DNA of 31,259 nt, taken from contig UQTW01000028.1 of the NCBI GenBank assembly GCA_900544115.1, forward strand, positions 1 to 31,259, written 5' to 3'. This document shows, piece after piece, positions 1 to 8,044 of this stretch (position 1 is the stretch's first letter; every line of letters begins with the position of its first letter). Under the pieces are notes generated by a model. The model saw only the letters and a list, made by a program, of their open reading frames with translations. It did not search any database and was not told where the DNA came from. The position numbers and the translations under genes were made by a program. This DNA comes from an uncultured Collinsella sp. Lineage in GTDB: Bacteria > Actinomycetota > Coriobacteriia > Coriobacteriales > Coriobacteriaceae.

Positions 1-5
1 AAGAC

Positions 6-28
6 GGAAAGCACATTAAGTGCTTTCC
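6..28. repeat. Perfect hairpin at the window edge, possible terminator
   Basis: Arms GGAAAGCAC (6-14) and GTGCTTTCC (20-28) pair perfectly over 9 bp around a 5-nt loop. On the plus strand it is followed by only three T residues, so as an intrinsic terminator it is weak. It could end a gene lying to the left of the window. Confidence 0.45.
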
Positions 29-190
29 TTTGCGTGCGGAACTCGCGACAAACTTAACCGCCCCGCCCGGCAGGCGAGCTGCGGGAACATGCTTCCGTCC
101 AAGAAATATCGTGCAAAAGGAATTCTGGCTGAATTATTGTTCGCGTGGGTGATTCAGTCGATGAGGGCTATTTATGCCCTGTCGGGGACT

Positions 191-239
191 AAGGAGTGTC
201 CCGAGGTGCCGGCAGGAAAGGAACGTCCCTGAGTGCCGG
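191..239. repeat. Two-copy direct repeat, 27-nt period
   Basis: Positions 191-212 and 218-239 match at 17 of 22 bases when laid side by side; both contain AAGGA, GTCCC and TGCCGG blocks. The first copy also lies in an imperfect stem (GGGAC near 186-190 with GTCCC at 198-202, flanked by CTGTCGG and CCGGCAG). The 318-nt stretch left of the PTS gene holds this, the hairpin at 6-28 and the terminator at 248-283. I see no convincing gene in it. Confidence 0.45.
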
Positions 240-247
240 GTGGTATG

Positions 248-283
248 AAAAAAGGCGAGGACCCGTAGGGAGTCCTCGCCTTT
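248..283 (-). terminator. Rho-independent terminator of the PTS gene
   Basis: Reading the minus strand, AAAGGCGAGGAC (283-272) pairs perfectly with GTCCTCGCCTTT (262-251) around a 9-nt loop and runs into a T tract (253-248). It lies 36 nt past the stop codon of the PTS gene, the normal place for its terminator. Confidence 0.9.
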
Positions 284-318
284 GTTACAGGGGGCGATGT
301 TATTCGCGTACTGCGGAA

Positions 319-2322
319 TTAGACCAGGCGGGCGTTGATCGTCTTGGCGATCTCGGCGGCGTCGGTGGAACCCTTGACGGTGGCACGGAAGTCCTCGTCC
401 ATGAGCGCCTCGGCGACCTTGGACAGGATTTTGAGGTGCGTAGTGCCGGCCTGGGCACCGGGGATGAGCAGGGCGATAGCCACGTTGACGGGAGCGCCGT
501 CCATGGTGTCCCAACCGGTCACGCCGGACTCGTCCTTGACGACGATGACGGCAGCCTCGGTAATGGCGTCGGACTTGGCATGCGGGATGGCGAAGCCCTC
601 CATCATGCCCGTGGTGCCCTCGGCCTCGCGGGCCAGGAAGGCGTTCATGACGGCGTCGGCGTCGCTGGCGATACCGGCCTTGACGGCCTGGTTGGAAACG
701 AAGCTCAGAGCCTCGTCACGAGAAGCGAAGTCCTCGGCGACAAAGACATTCTCGACCTTCACGAAGTCGGCAGCCTCGGCCTTGGGGGCCTCGACGGCAG
801 CGGCCTTGGGAGCCTCAACCGGCTTGGCTGCAGGAGCGGCCTTCTGGTTCTTCTCGAAGTCGTACTTCTTGAAGGCCACGAACAGGATGCCACCGACCAC
901 AGCGCCGATGAGGATCGCGAGGACCCACAGCGGACCGTTCTCGACAACGGGCAGGACCAGGAAGCCACCGTGAGGCGCCGGGTCGTGAACGTTGAACATA
1001 ATGGTCAGGATCGAAGCGATAGAGGAACCGAGCATCATGATGGGCATGACGGGCCAGATGTTCTTGGTCATGAACGGAATGGCGCCCTCGGTGATGTGGG
1101 TGCAACCAAGGATGAGGTTGACGATACCGGCGTCGTGATCCTCCTGGCTGAAGTACTTCTTGCCGACAACGACGGCGAAGGTGGTGATCAGCGGCGGAAC
1201 GATGCAAGCGGCGGAGACGGCAGCCATGAAGTTGGTGCCGAAGTTGTAGGTATCGGTGCCAACGCCAGCAGCCAGTGCCTCGGTGAGCATAGCGGTACCG
1301 GTGACGTAAGCAGCCTTGTTGACCGGGCCACCCATGTCAAAGGCGCACATGCAGCCGATGGCAAGACCCAGGACAACGGCGCCAGAGGCGGACAGGCCCT
1401 TGAGGAAGTCCATCATGGCGGTGTTGATGGCAGCCATGGGGCCGGAAATACCGAGCATGACCAGGCCGACGATAGCCGTCGAGAACAGCGGGTACAGGAA
1501 GATGGCCTTGAGGCCGTCCAGGTTCTTGGGCAGACCGGCAAAGACCTTCTCGAGCAGCAGGATGACATAGCCGGCGAGGAAGCCGCCGACGATGCCGCCC
1601 AGGAAGCCGAAACCCACGCCGGCGCCACCGGCGTCGATCATACCGGTCTCGGCGTTAACAGGCAGGCCCTGGATGGCGATCATACCGGCAACAAAACCGG
1701 GGACGAGCGCAGGACGCTTGCCGATGGATTCGGCGATGTAGGCGGAAAGCACCGGAACCATGAGGTTCATGGCGATGCCGCCGATGATCTTGAGCATCGC
1801 AGCAAAGCTGTTGTAGTCAGACGCAGTCGAATCGAAAGACGTAATGCCCCACAGGAACGAGACGGCGGTCAGAACACCACCGGCAACGACGAAGACCAGC
1901 ATATGGCTGACGCCGTTCATAAGGTGCTTATAGATGACGTGGCCGATAGACTCCTTCTCCTCGACCTCGTCCTCGACATCGGCAGCGGCTGCAACCGTGC
2001 CGTCGCTCTTGGCGGCGAGCGCGCGGTCAATCAGCTTACCGGCGGCCTCAACAGACAGGGCCTTGGAAACACCAACGGAAACCATGGGCTTGCCGGCGAA
2101 ACGCTCAGCCTGGACATCCTTATCGGCTGCGACGACAACGGCCTTGGCGCCAGCGATCTCTCTCTTGGTGAGCTCGTTCTCGACACCGACCTGGCCATGG
2201 GTCTCGACCTTAATGGTCAGACCGCGCTCGGCAGCTGCCTTCTCTAGCGCCTCCTTCGCCATGAAGGTGTGCGCGATACCGGTCGGGCAACCGGTGGCGG
2301 CGATGATGTCAAACTTAGCCAT
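319..2322 (-). CDS. PTS fructose-family permease, fused IIB-IIC-IIA
   Basis: 667 aa membrane protein that imports a sugar while phosphorylating it with phosphate from HPr. Residues 1-100 form a IIB domain with active Cys12 in the ATGCPTGIAHT motif. An acidic linker follows, then a IIC domain at about 130-475 with several hydrophobic spans and the fructose-family TEGAIPF signature. An Ala/Pro linker (about 480-515) leads to a IIA domain (520-667) with phospho-acceptor His581 in the context GFAIPHAKSD. The ATG at 2322 is chosen because it begins the IIB fold and has AAGGAGGG just upstream. The gene is divergent from an RpiR regulator, which probably controls it. Fructose is the best guess for substrate from the family. 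Mannose-type or other hexose substrates are possible, since no fruK or other sugar gene is beside it. Confidence 0.93.
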   Translation of the reverse strand: MAKFDIIAATGCPTGIAHTFMAKEALEKAAAERGLTIKVETHGQVGVENELTKREIAGAKAVVVAADKDVQAERFAGKPMVSVGVSKALSVEAAGKLIDRALAAKSDGTVAAAADVEDEVEEKESIGHVIYKHLMNGVSHMLVFVVAGGVLTAVSFLWGITSFDSTASDYNSFAAMLKIIGGIAMNLMVPVLSAYIAESIGKRPALVPGFVAGMIAIQGLPVNAETGMIDAGGAGVGFGFLGGIVGGFLAGYVILLLEKVFAGLPKNLDGLKAIFLYPLFSTAIVGLVMLGISGPMAAINTAMMDFLKGLSASGAVVLGLAIGCMCAFDMGGPVNKAAYVTGTAMLTEALAAGVGTDTYNFGTNFMAAVSAACIVPPLITTFAVVVGKKYFSQEDHDAGIVNLILGCTHITEGAIPFMTKNIWPVMPIMMLGSSIASILTIMFNVHDPAPHGGFLVLPVVENGPLWVLAILIGAVVGGILFVAFKKYDFEKNQKAAPAAKPVEAPKAAAVEAPKAEAADFVKVENVFVAEDFASRDEALSFVSNQAVKAGIASDADAVMNAFLAREAEGTTGMMEGFAIPHAKSDAITEAAVIVVKDESGVTGWDTMDGAPVNVAIALLIPGAQAGTTHLKILSKVAEALMDEDFRATVKGSTDAAEIAKTINARLV

Positions 2323-2449
2323 GTGTCCCTCCTTCTTGAGTACTGCGCCCGCAGGCGCTCCCCTACACGCGCGTCCTTGCGCGCTTTTCCACAACTGAAA
2401 GATACCAACCTACCGTCCGCGTGAGAAGAGACAAGGCGCAATTCTCCGG

Positions 2450-2464
2450 TGAAAGGTTCTTTCA
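2450..2464. promoter_or_regulatory. Candidate RpiR operator
   Basis: TGAAAG-GTT-CTTTCA is a perfect 6-bp inverted repeat in the divergent region between the PTS gene and the RpiR gene. RpiR-family regulators commonly bind TGAAA-type palindromes. The assignment is inference. Confidence 0.5.
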
Positions 2465-2475
2465 TAACCGTAAAC

Positions 2476-2493
2476 GGTAAATGAAAGTTTACC
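2476..2493. promoter_or_regulatory. Second palindrome, candidate operator
   Basis: GGTAAA-TGAAAG-TTTACC is a perfect inverted repeat with 6-bp arms. Its spacer repeats the TGAAAG half-site of the palindrome at 2450-2464. Directly to the left, ACCG-TAAA-CGGT (2467-2478) forms a third, overlapping palindrome. The cluster lies where divergent promoters of the PTS and regulator genes are expected. Confidence 0.45.
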
Positions 2494-2540
2494 ATCAACA
2501 CTTGAAACGGCAAGGTGTATCTTGTAATTGAAAATCCCCC

Positions 2541-2546
2541 TATACT
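2541..2546 (+). promoter_or_regulatory. Probable -10 box of the RpiR gene
   Basis: TATACT lies 48 nt before the ATG at 2594. No good -35 hexamer stands at 17 nt; TTGTAA at 2522-2527 is the nearest but only 13 nt away. This is a weak call on the hexamer alone. Confidence 0.35.
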
Positions 2547-2593
2547 ATGACATTACAAACGAGTCCATTTTTCATGCCAACCAGGAGCCATCC

Positions 2594-3451
2594 ATGACCG
2601 ATAGTAGCAAGAGCGCACTTTCCCTCATTAGTACCCACCAGGGATACAGCGAGTCCGAGCAGCGCATTGTCGACTATATATTGGAGCACCAGTCCGAGGC
2701 GCCGCGCCTGACGGCCGCCCAGCTCTCACGAGCCGCCGCCACGTCCGAGGCGACGGTTTCGCGCTTCTGCCGCAAGCTGGGCTTTGGCAGCTTCCGCAGC
2801 TTTCAGTTTTCGTTGGCGCGCGACTTGGAGAGTCAGCGCAACGAGGGCCTGACTGACGAAGTCTCGCTCGACAACATGGAGCAGAGCCTTAAGAACATCC
2901 TGGCTGCAAAGGTGAGCGAGCTTAATGCGACCATCGACGGGATCGACCACGATACGCTGGCGGCTGTTGTACATGCCCTTAAGTATGCAGGGGTTATTGA
3001 GTTTGCGGCTGTGGGCAATACGAACGCAGTCGCGCTCGATGCGACGTTTAAGTTTTCGCAGCTGGGCCTGCGCTGCATGGCGAGCACCATTAGCGAGACA
3101 TCAATCGGCTTTGCACTCACGTTGCGCCCCGGTGACGTCATCGTGCTCATCTCAAACTCCGGCAAATCGCGCCGACTGAATCGCATGGCAAAAGCAGCTC
3201 GCGACTGCGGTGCCACCGTAGTCGTCATCAGCAGCGACAGCAAGTCTCCACTCGCGCGCCTGGCAGACTACACTTTTAATACCGTCAACCACGAGGCGCT
3301 GCTGACGACGGGTGACTTTGCGTTCTCCAAGATCAGCGCCACGATGATCATCGAAGTTATCTACAACTTCCTGCTGCCCGAGATTGAAGACGCTCGCGAA
3401 CATATCAGCTACTACGAGGAGCTCATCCAGCCGGACAAGGTCGTTGAGTAA
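2594..3451 (+). CDS. MurR/RpiR family transcriptional regulator
   Basis: 285 aa sugar-responsive DNA-binding protein. The first 80 residues are an RpiR helix-turn-helix domain with the typical run LSRAAATSEATVSRFCRKLG. Residues of about 125-260 form a SIS sugar-phosphate-binding domain, with VGNTNA and LISNSGKSR strands and loops. The ATG at 2594 is preferred over the upstream in-frame TTG at 2528 because CAGGAG lies 7 nt before it. It is divergent from the PTS gene, with palindromes between them. The simplest reading is that it senses the phosphosugar made by that permease and controls its transcription, by repression or activation; this is inferred from context. Confidence 0.92.
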   Translation: MTDSSKSALSLISTHQGYSESEQRIVDYILEHQSEAPRLTAAQLSRAAATSEATVSRFCRKLGFGSFRSFQFSLARDLESQRNEGLTDEVSLDNMEQSLKNILAAKVSELNATIDGIDHDTLAAVVHALKYAGVIEFAAVGNTNAVALDATFKFSQLGLRCMASTISETSIGFALTLRPGDVIVLISNSGKSRRLNRMAKAARDCGATVVVISSDSKSPLARLADYTFNTVNHEALLTTGDFAFSKISATMIIEVIYNFLLPEIEDAREHISYYEELIQPDKVVE

Positions 3452-3459
3452 AACGCGTA

Positions 3460-3493
3460 GTGGGACAAAAAATTTCAGTCTATTTTGTCCCAC
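3460..3493. repeat. Perfect 11-bp inverted repeat between convergent genes
   Basis: GTGGGACAAAA (3460-3470) and TTTTGTCCCAC (3483-3493) pair perfectly around a 12-nt loop. It lies 8 nt after the RpiR stop and 18 nt from the recN stop, so both convergent genes end here. There is no T tract outside the stem on either strand. It may act as a two-way terminator or be a dispersed palindrome. Confidence 0.7.
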
Positions 3494-3511
3494 CAACACC
3501 GCTGATACGAC

Positions 3512-5140
3512 CTAGCCTCGAACTTCTTCGAGCATCTGCTTTGCGTGGGCCAAGCTTGCCTCGGACTGATCGCCGCTCAACATGCGGGCAATCTCGGCGG
3601 TACGCGCTTCGCCGGTTACCTCGTCCAAATGCGTCTGGGGAACATCGCCCGGCTCCTTGCTGACAACATAATGCTTGTCGGCCATGACGGCGACTTGCGC
3701 CAAGTGGGTTACGACAATCACTTGATGCGTAGCGGCAAGATCGGCCAGCACACCAGCAAGAGCACGAGCCGTGGAGCCGCCGACACCGGCATCGACCTCG
3801 TCAAATACCAGTGTGTCGACGCCGTCAGCATTACCCAAGACCACCTTGCTCGCCAGCATGACGCGGCTGAGCTCGCCGCCCGAGGCAATGCGGCGCAGGG
3901 GACGCGGCGTCAAGCCGACACCGCTGCGATACAAAAGCTCGTAGCTTGAAGGACCCGCCGGCGTCCACTCGGCGCGCGGAAGATCACGCGACTCCCAAAC
4001 GAGCTCGGCGCCGCCCATCTCCAGGCGCGCCATTTGGCGGCCAACCTCGTGACAAAAACGCGGAGCAGCGGTATTACGCGCACGCTTGAGTGCCTTGGCG
4101 GCAGCGAACAGCTCGCGCTCGGCGCTCCCGAGTGCCTCACGCGCCTTTTTGATCTGTTCATCGCCATCATCGACCAGGGACAGCAGCTCTTGCGAGCGAT
4201 CGCGCATGGCAAAAACATCGTCCATGGTGGGACCCCACTGACGCAACAGGCCCTTGAGGTCGGAATACCGCTCACGCATGCGAGCGAGCTCGCGCGGGTC
4301 GAAGGCGACGCCATCGCGATAGGCACGAAGCTCGTTCGCGCTATCCTCAAGGGAGATGCAGGCATCCGAAAGCGCATCGGCAATGTCGCCCAGTTTGCGA
4401 TCGACGGTAGCCATACGGGAAAGCTCTGCCACGGCGCTGTTCACGGCATCGAGCGCTCCACCTTCGGCGGCAAGCGATGCATGGGCATCGTTAGCTGTGG
4501 CAACCAGTACCTCGGCATGTTCGGAGCGCGGCAGCAGTTCCTCGAGTTCCTCATACTCACCCGGCTTGGGGTCGACCTCGGCGATACGCTCCAGGGCGAA
4601 GCGCGCCTCCTCGACGCGACTCCCCTGCGCACGCGATGCCTCCTCTACGCGACGGACCACCTTGGCAGCCGCACGCGACGCCTTGAAGCAGGCACGGTAA
4701 CGGTCGAGCGCCTCGAGCGCAGAGCGACCAGCCCAGGCATCAACCATGGCAACATGATGCGCCGGATCGAGCAGACGCTGATGTTCATGCTGGCCGCACA
4801 GATCCATCATCACGCCGACGCGCTCGGAAAGCTCGCGCACGCTGGCGATGCGGCCATCAATCTTGACGCGGCTGCGACCCTCGGCAGAAAGGCTGCGCTG
4901 CACGGTAAAGCCCTCCGTGTCGTGCGGGCCGTCGAACAAGCGTGCCTCGACGCTCGCCAGCGCCTCTCCCTCGCGCACGGTCGACGAATCTGCACGCTCG
5001 CCCAAAATGAGCTTGAGCGCCGAGAGCAGCGCGGTCTTGCCGGCACCGGTCTCGCCAGTCAAAACCGTTAGGCCCGCACTCGGCACCAGCGTCGCCTCGC
5101 GAATGAGTGCAATGTTGGAAACCTGCAGCTCATCGATCAT
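3512..5140 (-). CDS. recN: DNA repair protein RecN
   Basis: 542 aa SMC-like ATPase that acts early in double-strand break repair, near the usual 550-560 aa. The N-terminus carries the Walker A motif GETGAGKTAL, the middle is long and helical (coiled-coil arms), and the C-terminal half has the ABC signature ASGGELSR and the Walker B run LVFDEVDAGVGG. The ATG at 5140 overlaps the end of nadK by 11 nt, so translation is probably coupled. It is the last gene of the efp-to-recN operon. The tlyA-nadK-recN order is common in Firmicutes and Actinobacteria. Confidence 0.97.
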   Translation of the reverse strand: MIDELQVSNIALIREATLVPSAGLTVLTGETGAGKTALLSALKLILGERADSSTVREGEALASVEARLFDGPHDTEGFTVQRSLSAEGRSRVKIDGRIASVRELSERVGVMMDLCGQHEHQRLLDPAHHVAMVDAWAGRSALEALDRYRACFKASRAAAKVVRRVEEASRAQGSRVEEARFALERIAEVDPKPGEYEELEELLPRSEHAEVLVATANDAHASLAAEGGALDAVNSAVAELSRMATVDRKLGDIADALSDACISLEDSANELRAYRDGVAFDPRELARMRERYSDLKGLLRQWGPTMDDVFAMRDRSQELLSLVDDGDEQIKKAREALGSAERELFAAAKALKRARNTAAPRFCHEVGRQMARLEMGGAELVWESRDLPRAEWTPAGPSSYELLYRSGVGLTPRPLRRIASGGELSRVMLASKVVLGNADGVDTLVFDEVDAGVGGSTARALAGVLADLAATHQVIVVTHLAQVAVMADKHYVVSKEPGDVPQTHLDEVTGEARTAEIARMLSGDQSEASLAHAKQMLEEVRG

Positions 5141-5990
5141 GACGCACTCCGTAGAACACGCGGCTCACGGAGTTATAGAAGCTCTCGGGACCGTAATCGA
5201 GAAGCAGCACATCTCCGGGACCGCGACGCACCGCCACGCTCTCAACGGTGCCATCGCAGGTAATAAACTGTCCATCGATAGCGATCGCCGGAACACTCGG
5301 ACGGTCATCAGACATAAAGATCTCGACGACATCACTCGGCGAGGTCAAAAAAGCGCGAGCCTGTATGGTATGCGGGGCGATGGGCACACAGACCATACCC
5401 GTGTAATCGGGGCTGACAATGGGACCGCCGGCGGAAAGCGCATAGCCGGTAGAGCCGGTCGCCGTCGAAACGACGACACCGTCGCCGCGCAGGCGATCGA
5501 TATGATGGCCGGACACCGTGATGTCAAACTCAACCATATCGGACAGGGGGCCGCGCGTAAGTGCCATATCGTTGAGGGCAAACGTGCGCACGACATCCTT
5601 CGTGCCATCGTCGCGCACGGACACGATATCCGCGGCGATGGTGGCGCGGCGGCTCACGTGCAGCTCACCGGACAGAGCATCGCTCACGACCTGCAGAATG
5701 TCGCGCTCCTCGGGGCTCGCAGCAGTTAAAAAGCCCAGGTGACCATAGGAAAGACCAAGGATAGGAATCTCGCGATGGTTGAGGATGCGGGCAGCGCGCA
5801 GCAACGTACCGTCGCCGCCGAGCGTAATGACCAGATCTGAGCCATCAATATCAGGCGAGCTTTGAATCTTCGATCGCTGGTCGGCAGCCCATGCGACCTC
5901 GTAGCCCTGGCGCGAAAGCCAAAGCTCGAGCATCAGGCCGCTCTCGACCGCCTCTTGCTTGTAGTAATTGGGAACCAGAAAGACCTTCAT
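5130..5990 (-). CDS. nadK: NAD kinase
   Basis: 286 aa cytoplasmic enzyme that phosphorylates NAD to NADP using ATP or polyphosphate. The catalytic GGDGTLLRAA motif lies near residue 58. ALNDMALTRG and the glycine-rich STATGSTGYALSAGGP loop, both family signatures, follow. The ATG at 5990 shares ATGA with the stop of tlyA, which fixes the start and implies translational coupling. The 3' end overlaps recN by 11 nt. All expected active-site motifs are present. Confidence 0.97.
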   Translation of the reverse strand: MKVFLVPNYYKQEAVESGLMLELWLSRQGYEVAWAADQRSKIQSSPDIDGSDLVITLGGDGTLLRAARILNHREIPILGLSYGHLGFLTAASPEERDILQVVSDALSGELHVSRRATIAADIVSVRDDGTKDVVRTFALNDMALTRGPLSDMVEFDITVSGHHIDRLRGDGVVVSTATGSTGYALSAGGPIVSPDYTGMVCVPIAPHTIQARAFLTSPSDVVEIFMSDDRPSVPAIAIDGQFITCDGTVESVAVRRGPGDVLLLDYGPESFYNSVSRVFYGVRHDR

Positions 5991-6790
5991 AGCGTTGCAG
6001 CTTTCTCGCTCAAAGCCGATACCTGGGATTGCAGCTCATCGTCGGTGCGTTCACCAGGGGCAAACCTTGTGCCGTACAGGAAAAACTCAACGTTGCCCTT
6101 AGCGCCATGGATGGGCGACACGCACACGTCAAGCGGGAACAGACCCTTGGCGGCAAAAAGCTCAATCGCCGCCACGAGCGTATCGCGGCGGACGGCGGGG
6201 TCGGTCACGATACCGCGCTCGCCCACCAGCGCAGCCGGCGCCTCAAACTGGGGCTTTACGAGCGCGCAGAACGAACCCGAAGGCTTCAGGCACGCCAGCA
6301 CCGCATCGATAATGTTCGCGATGCTGGTAAACGAGACATCACAAACAGCCAGGTCGATGGCGCCGGCATAGCCAAGCTCAGGCAGCTGCGTCACGTTGGT
6401 GCGCTCATGCAGCGTCACGCGATCGTCCTGACGCAACGACCAATCGAACTGTGCGCGACCCACGTCCACCGAGACAACGGTCGCAGCTCCGCGCTTGAGC
6501 AGGCAATCGGTAAAGCCGCCGGTAGAGCAGCCTACGTCCAGGCAGGCAAGGCCCGTGGGGTCGATACAAAACGCATCGAGCGCACCCTCAAGCTTAAGGC
6601 CGCCGCGCCCAACGTACGGAATGCGCCCCTTAACGTGCAGCGGCAGGCCCGGCGTCACCTTGAGCCCCGGAGAGGTCAAACGCTCACCGCCGCTCGAAAC
6701 CAAGCCGGCCATAAGAGTGCGAAGGGCATCCGCGCGATCGGCGCAGATGCCCTGTGAAATCAGTTCGTCATCAAGACGCACGCGTTTCAT
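5987..6790 (-). CDS. tlyA: TlyA family rRNA 2'-O-methyltransferase
   Basis: 267 aa. In mycobacteria TlyA methylates ribose 2'-OH groups in 16S and 23S rRNA. The N-terminus is an S4 RNA-binding domain (RVRLDDELISQG onward). It is followed by the family motif YVGRGGLKLEGAL and an FtsJ-like methyltransferase with SAM-binding LDVGCSTGGFTD. DLAVCDVSF and LVKPQFEA come later. Two ATGs are possible: 6790 (MKRVRLDDE) and 6799 (MAFMKRV). I chose 6790 because it aligns with the usual S4 start; neither has a strong Shine-Dalgarno. It follows xseB by 34 nt and overlaps nadK by 4 nt. Confidence 0.93.
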   Translation of the reverse strand: MKRVRLDDELISQGICADRADALRTLMAGLVSSGGERLTSPGLKVTPGLPLHVKGRIPYVGRGGLKLEGALDAFCIDPTGLACLDVGCSTGGFTDCLLKRGAATVVSVDVGRAQFDWSLRQDDRVTLHERTNVTQLPELGYAGAIDLAVCDVSFTSIANIIDAVLACLKPSGSFCALVKPQFEAPAALVGERGIVTDPAVRRDTLVAAIELFAAKGLFPLDVCVSPIHGAKGNVEFFLYGTRFAPGERTDDELQSQVSALSEKAATL

Positions 6791-6824
6791 GAATGCCATC
6801 AACCATTCGTATCCGGAGATGCGG

Positions 6825-7064
6825 CTAGCTATCCTGGGATTCGTTTGCCGCATCCTCATCGTATTCCTGCTCGAGCTTATCGGCCTCACGCGGCGTCAGC
6901 TCAAACTTGTCGACCATATCGACCGCGCGGGAGCCCAGCTCAATCGCTTCGTCAAACAGATCGAGTGAACGCTCCAAGGACGTATCCTTGGAGCGAACGG
7001 TAGCAATGATCTGGTCCAGACGGTCCGAGATCTCGTCAAAGTTGCGGACAGAACCCTCTGGCAT
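6825..7064 (-). CDS. xseB: Exodeoxyribonuclease VII small subunit
   Basis: 79 aa, the usual size for XseB. It forms a helical complex with the large subunit XseA that degrades single-stranded DNA. The core LERSLDLFDEAIELGSRA resembles the family's LExsLxxFExGxxL pattern, and the C-terminus is acidic. It begins 2 nt after the nusB stop and runs towards tlyA. The large subunit xseA, often immediately upstream of xseB, is not in this operon or elsewhere in the window and is presumably encoded apart. Confidence 0.88.
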   Translation of the reverse strand: MPEGSVRNFDEISDRLDQIIATVRSKDTSLERSLDLFDEAIELGSRAVDMVDKFELTPREADKLEQEYDEDAANESQDS

Positions 7065-7066
7065 GG

Positions 7067-7654
7067 CTACTCCTCGACGGAGTCGGCCTCGACGGCCTCA
7101 GCAGCGTCCACATCCTCGGCAAGTACACCGGCGGTAGCCTGAGCGGCAGCGACCTTGGCGGCAGCCTCAGCAGCCTGGGCCTCCTCGCGAGCGCGATCCT
7201 CGGCCAGCAGTTCCTGGTACAGGTCCTCGCCCGGCAACTCCTCGCTGCGCGCGATCTTGCCCAGCACGCCGTTGACGAACGACGCGGACTGGTCGGTGCC
7301 ATAGGCCTTGGCAAGTTCGACGGCCTCGTTGATCACGATAGCGTCCGAGACCTCTTCGTCGGTGAGGAAGCGCATCTCGTAGACGGCGATACGCAGCAGA
7401 TTGCGGTCGGCGCCGGGCATGCGCATAAGATCCCAGTTCTTGGCGACGGCGCGCAGGGCACAGTCGATGCGATCGATATGCTCGTAGGCACCGCGGCACA
7501 GCTCCAGAGCATAGGGGTCGAGGGGGCCCTTCGAGATCAGGAAATCGCCCTCGAGGACGCGCTCGAGCGGACTGTCCGTGGCCTCGGCCTGGAACAGCAG
7601 CTGCAGCGCCTGACTGCGGGCAAGCGTACGCCCGCGATAAACCTTAAGGCTCAA
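7067..7654 (-). CDS. nusB: Transcription antitermination factor NusB
   Basis: 195 aa. NusB binds boxA RNA with NusE (S10) to promote antitermination in rRNA operons. The helical NusB fold spans about 1-150: GRTLARSQALQLLFQ at the start, RNLLRIAVYEMRF in the middle, and VINEAVELAKAYGT with FVNGVLGKIA at the end. The last 45 or so residues are an Ala/Glu-rich acidic tail beyond the core. The start is a TTG at 7654: AAGGAG lies about 7 nt upstream and the next Met is far inside the conserved domain. It is 3 nt from the asp23-like stop and 2 nt from xseB. Confidence 0.95.
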   Translation of the reverse strand: MSLKVYRGRTLARSQALQLLFQAEATDSPLERVLEGDFLISKGPLDPYALELCRGAYEHIDRIDCALRAVAKNWDLMRMPGADRNLLRIAVYEMRFLTDEEVSDAIVINEAVELAKAYGTDQSASFVNGVLGKIARSEELPGEDLYQELLAEDRAREEAQAAEAAAKVAAAQATAGVLAEDVDAAEAVEADSVEE

Positions 7655-7657
7655 AGG

Positions 7658-8020
7658 TTACTCCTTGGGGAAAACGAGGCCGTCGATGCAAACGTCAACG
7701 CGCTCGACCTCAACGCCCACCTGGGCATCGATGGCAGCGACCACGGCAGCGCGAACGGCCTCGGCGAGCTTCTTGAACGGATAGCCAAAGAACACCACAA
7801 CGCGCACGGTGAGTGCGAGCTTGTCGCCGACGACCTCGGTCTCGACCGCCGGCTCGGAAGCCGGGGCCTTGGACGAGAGCATCATGGAGACAAGGTTGGT
7901 GGCAAGGTCCTTGACGCCAACGGAGGCGATGCCCTCGACATCGGACACGGCGCGCGAGACGATGGCGGTCAGAACATCGGGCGAAATGCCGATGCCGTCA
8001 ATCTTGATTTCCTGGGGCAT
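7658..8020 (-). CDS. Asp23/Gls24 family envelope stress protein
   Basis: 120 aa small protein of the Asp23/Gls24 (YqhY/AmaP-linked) family. The conserved core includes ISPDVLTAIVSRAVSDVEGI near the start and a strand pair around LALTVRVVVFFGYPF. In Firmicutes, relatives are membrane-proximal, alkaline- or envelope-stress proteins, and the YqhY branch is encoded next to accBC or nusB and is linked to fatty acid synthesis. Its position just before nusB matches that YqhY-type context. AGGAGG lies just before the ATG. The exact role is unknown. Confidence 0.9.
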   Translation of the reverse strand: MPQEIKIDGIGISPDVLTAIVSRAVSDVEGIASVGVKDLATNLVSMMLSSKAPASEPAVETEVVGDKLALTVRVVVFFGYPFKKLAEAVRAAVVAAIDAQVGVEVERVDVCIDGLVFPKE

Positions 8021-8044
8021 GAGTCCTCCTAGAAGAGTTGGTTG

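Noticed and set aside
20..232. Possible 70-codon gene from a GTG
   Set aside because: It begins inside a hairpin, has no ribosome binding site, and crosses the direct repeat, so the frame is probably accidental.
196..2247. Plus-strand open frame of 683 codons
   Set aside because: It is the antisense of the PTS gene, its product is Gly/Asp/His-rich with no recognisable domain, and GC-rich codon use creates such frames.
5130..5140. Overlap of nadK and recN as a possible frameshift
   Set aside because: Both proteins have complete, full-length domains and normal start and stop codons; the 11-nt overlap is ordinary coupling.
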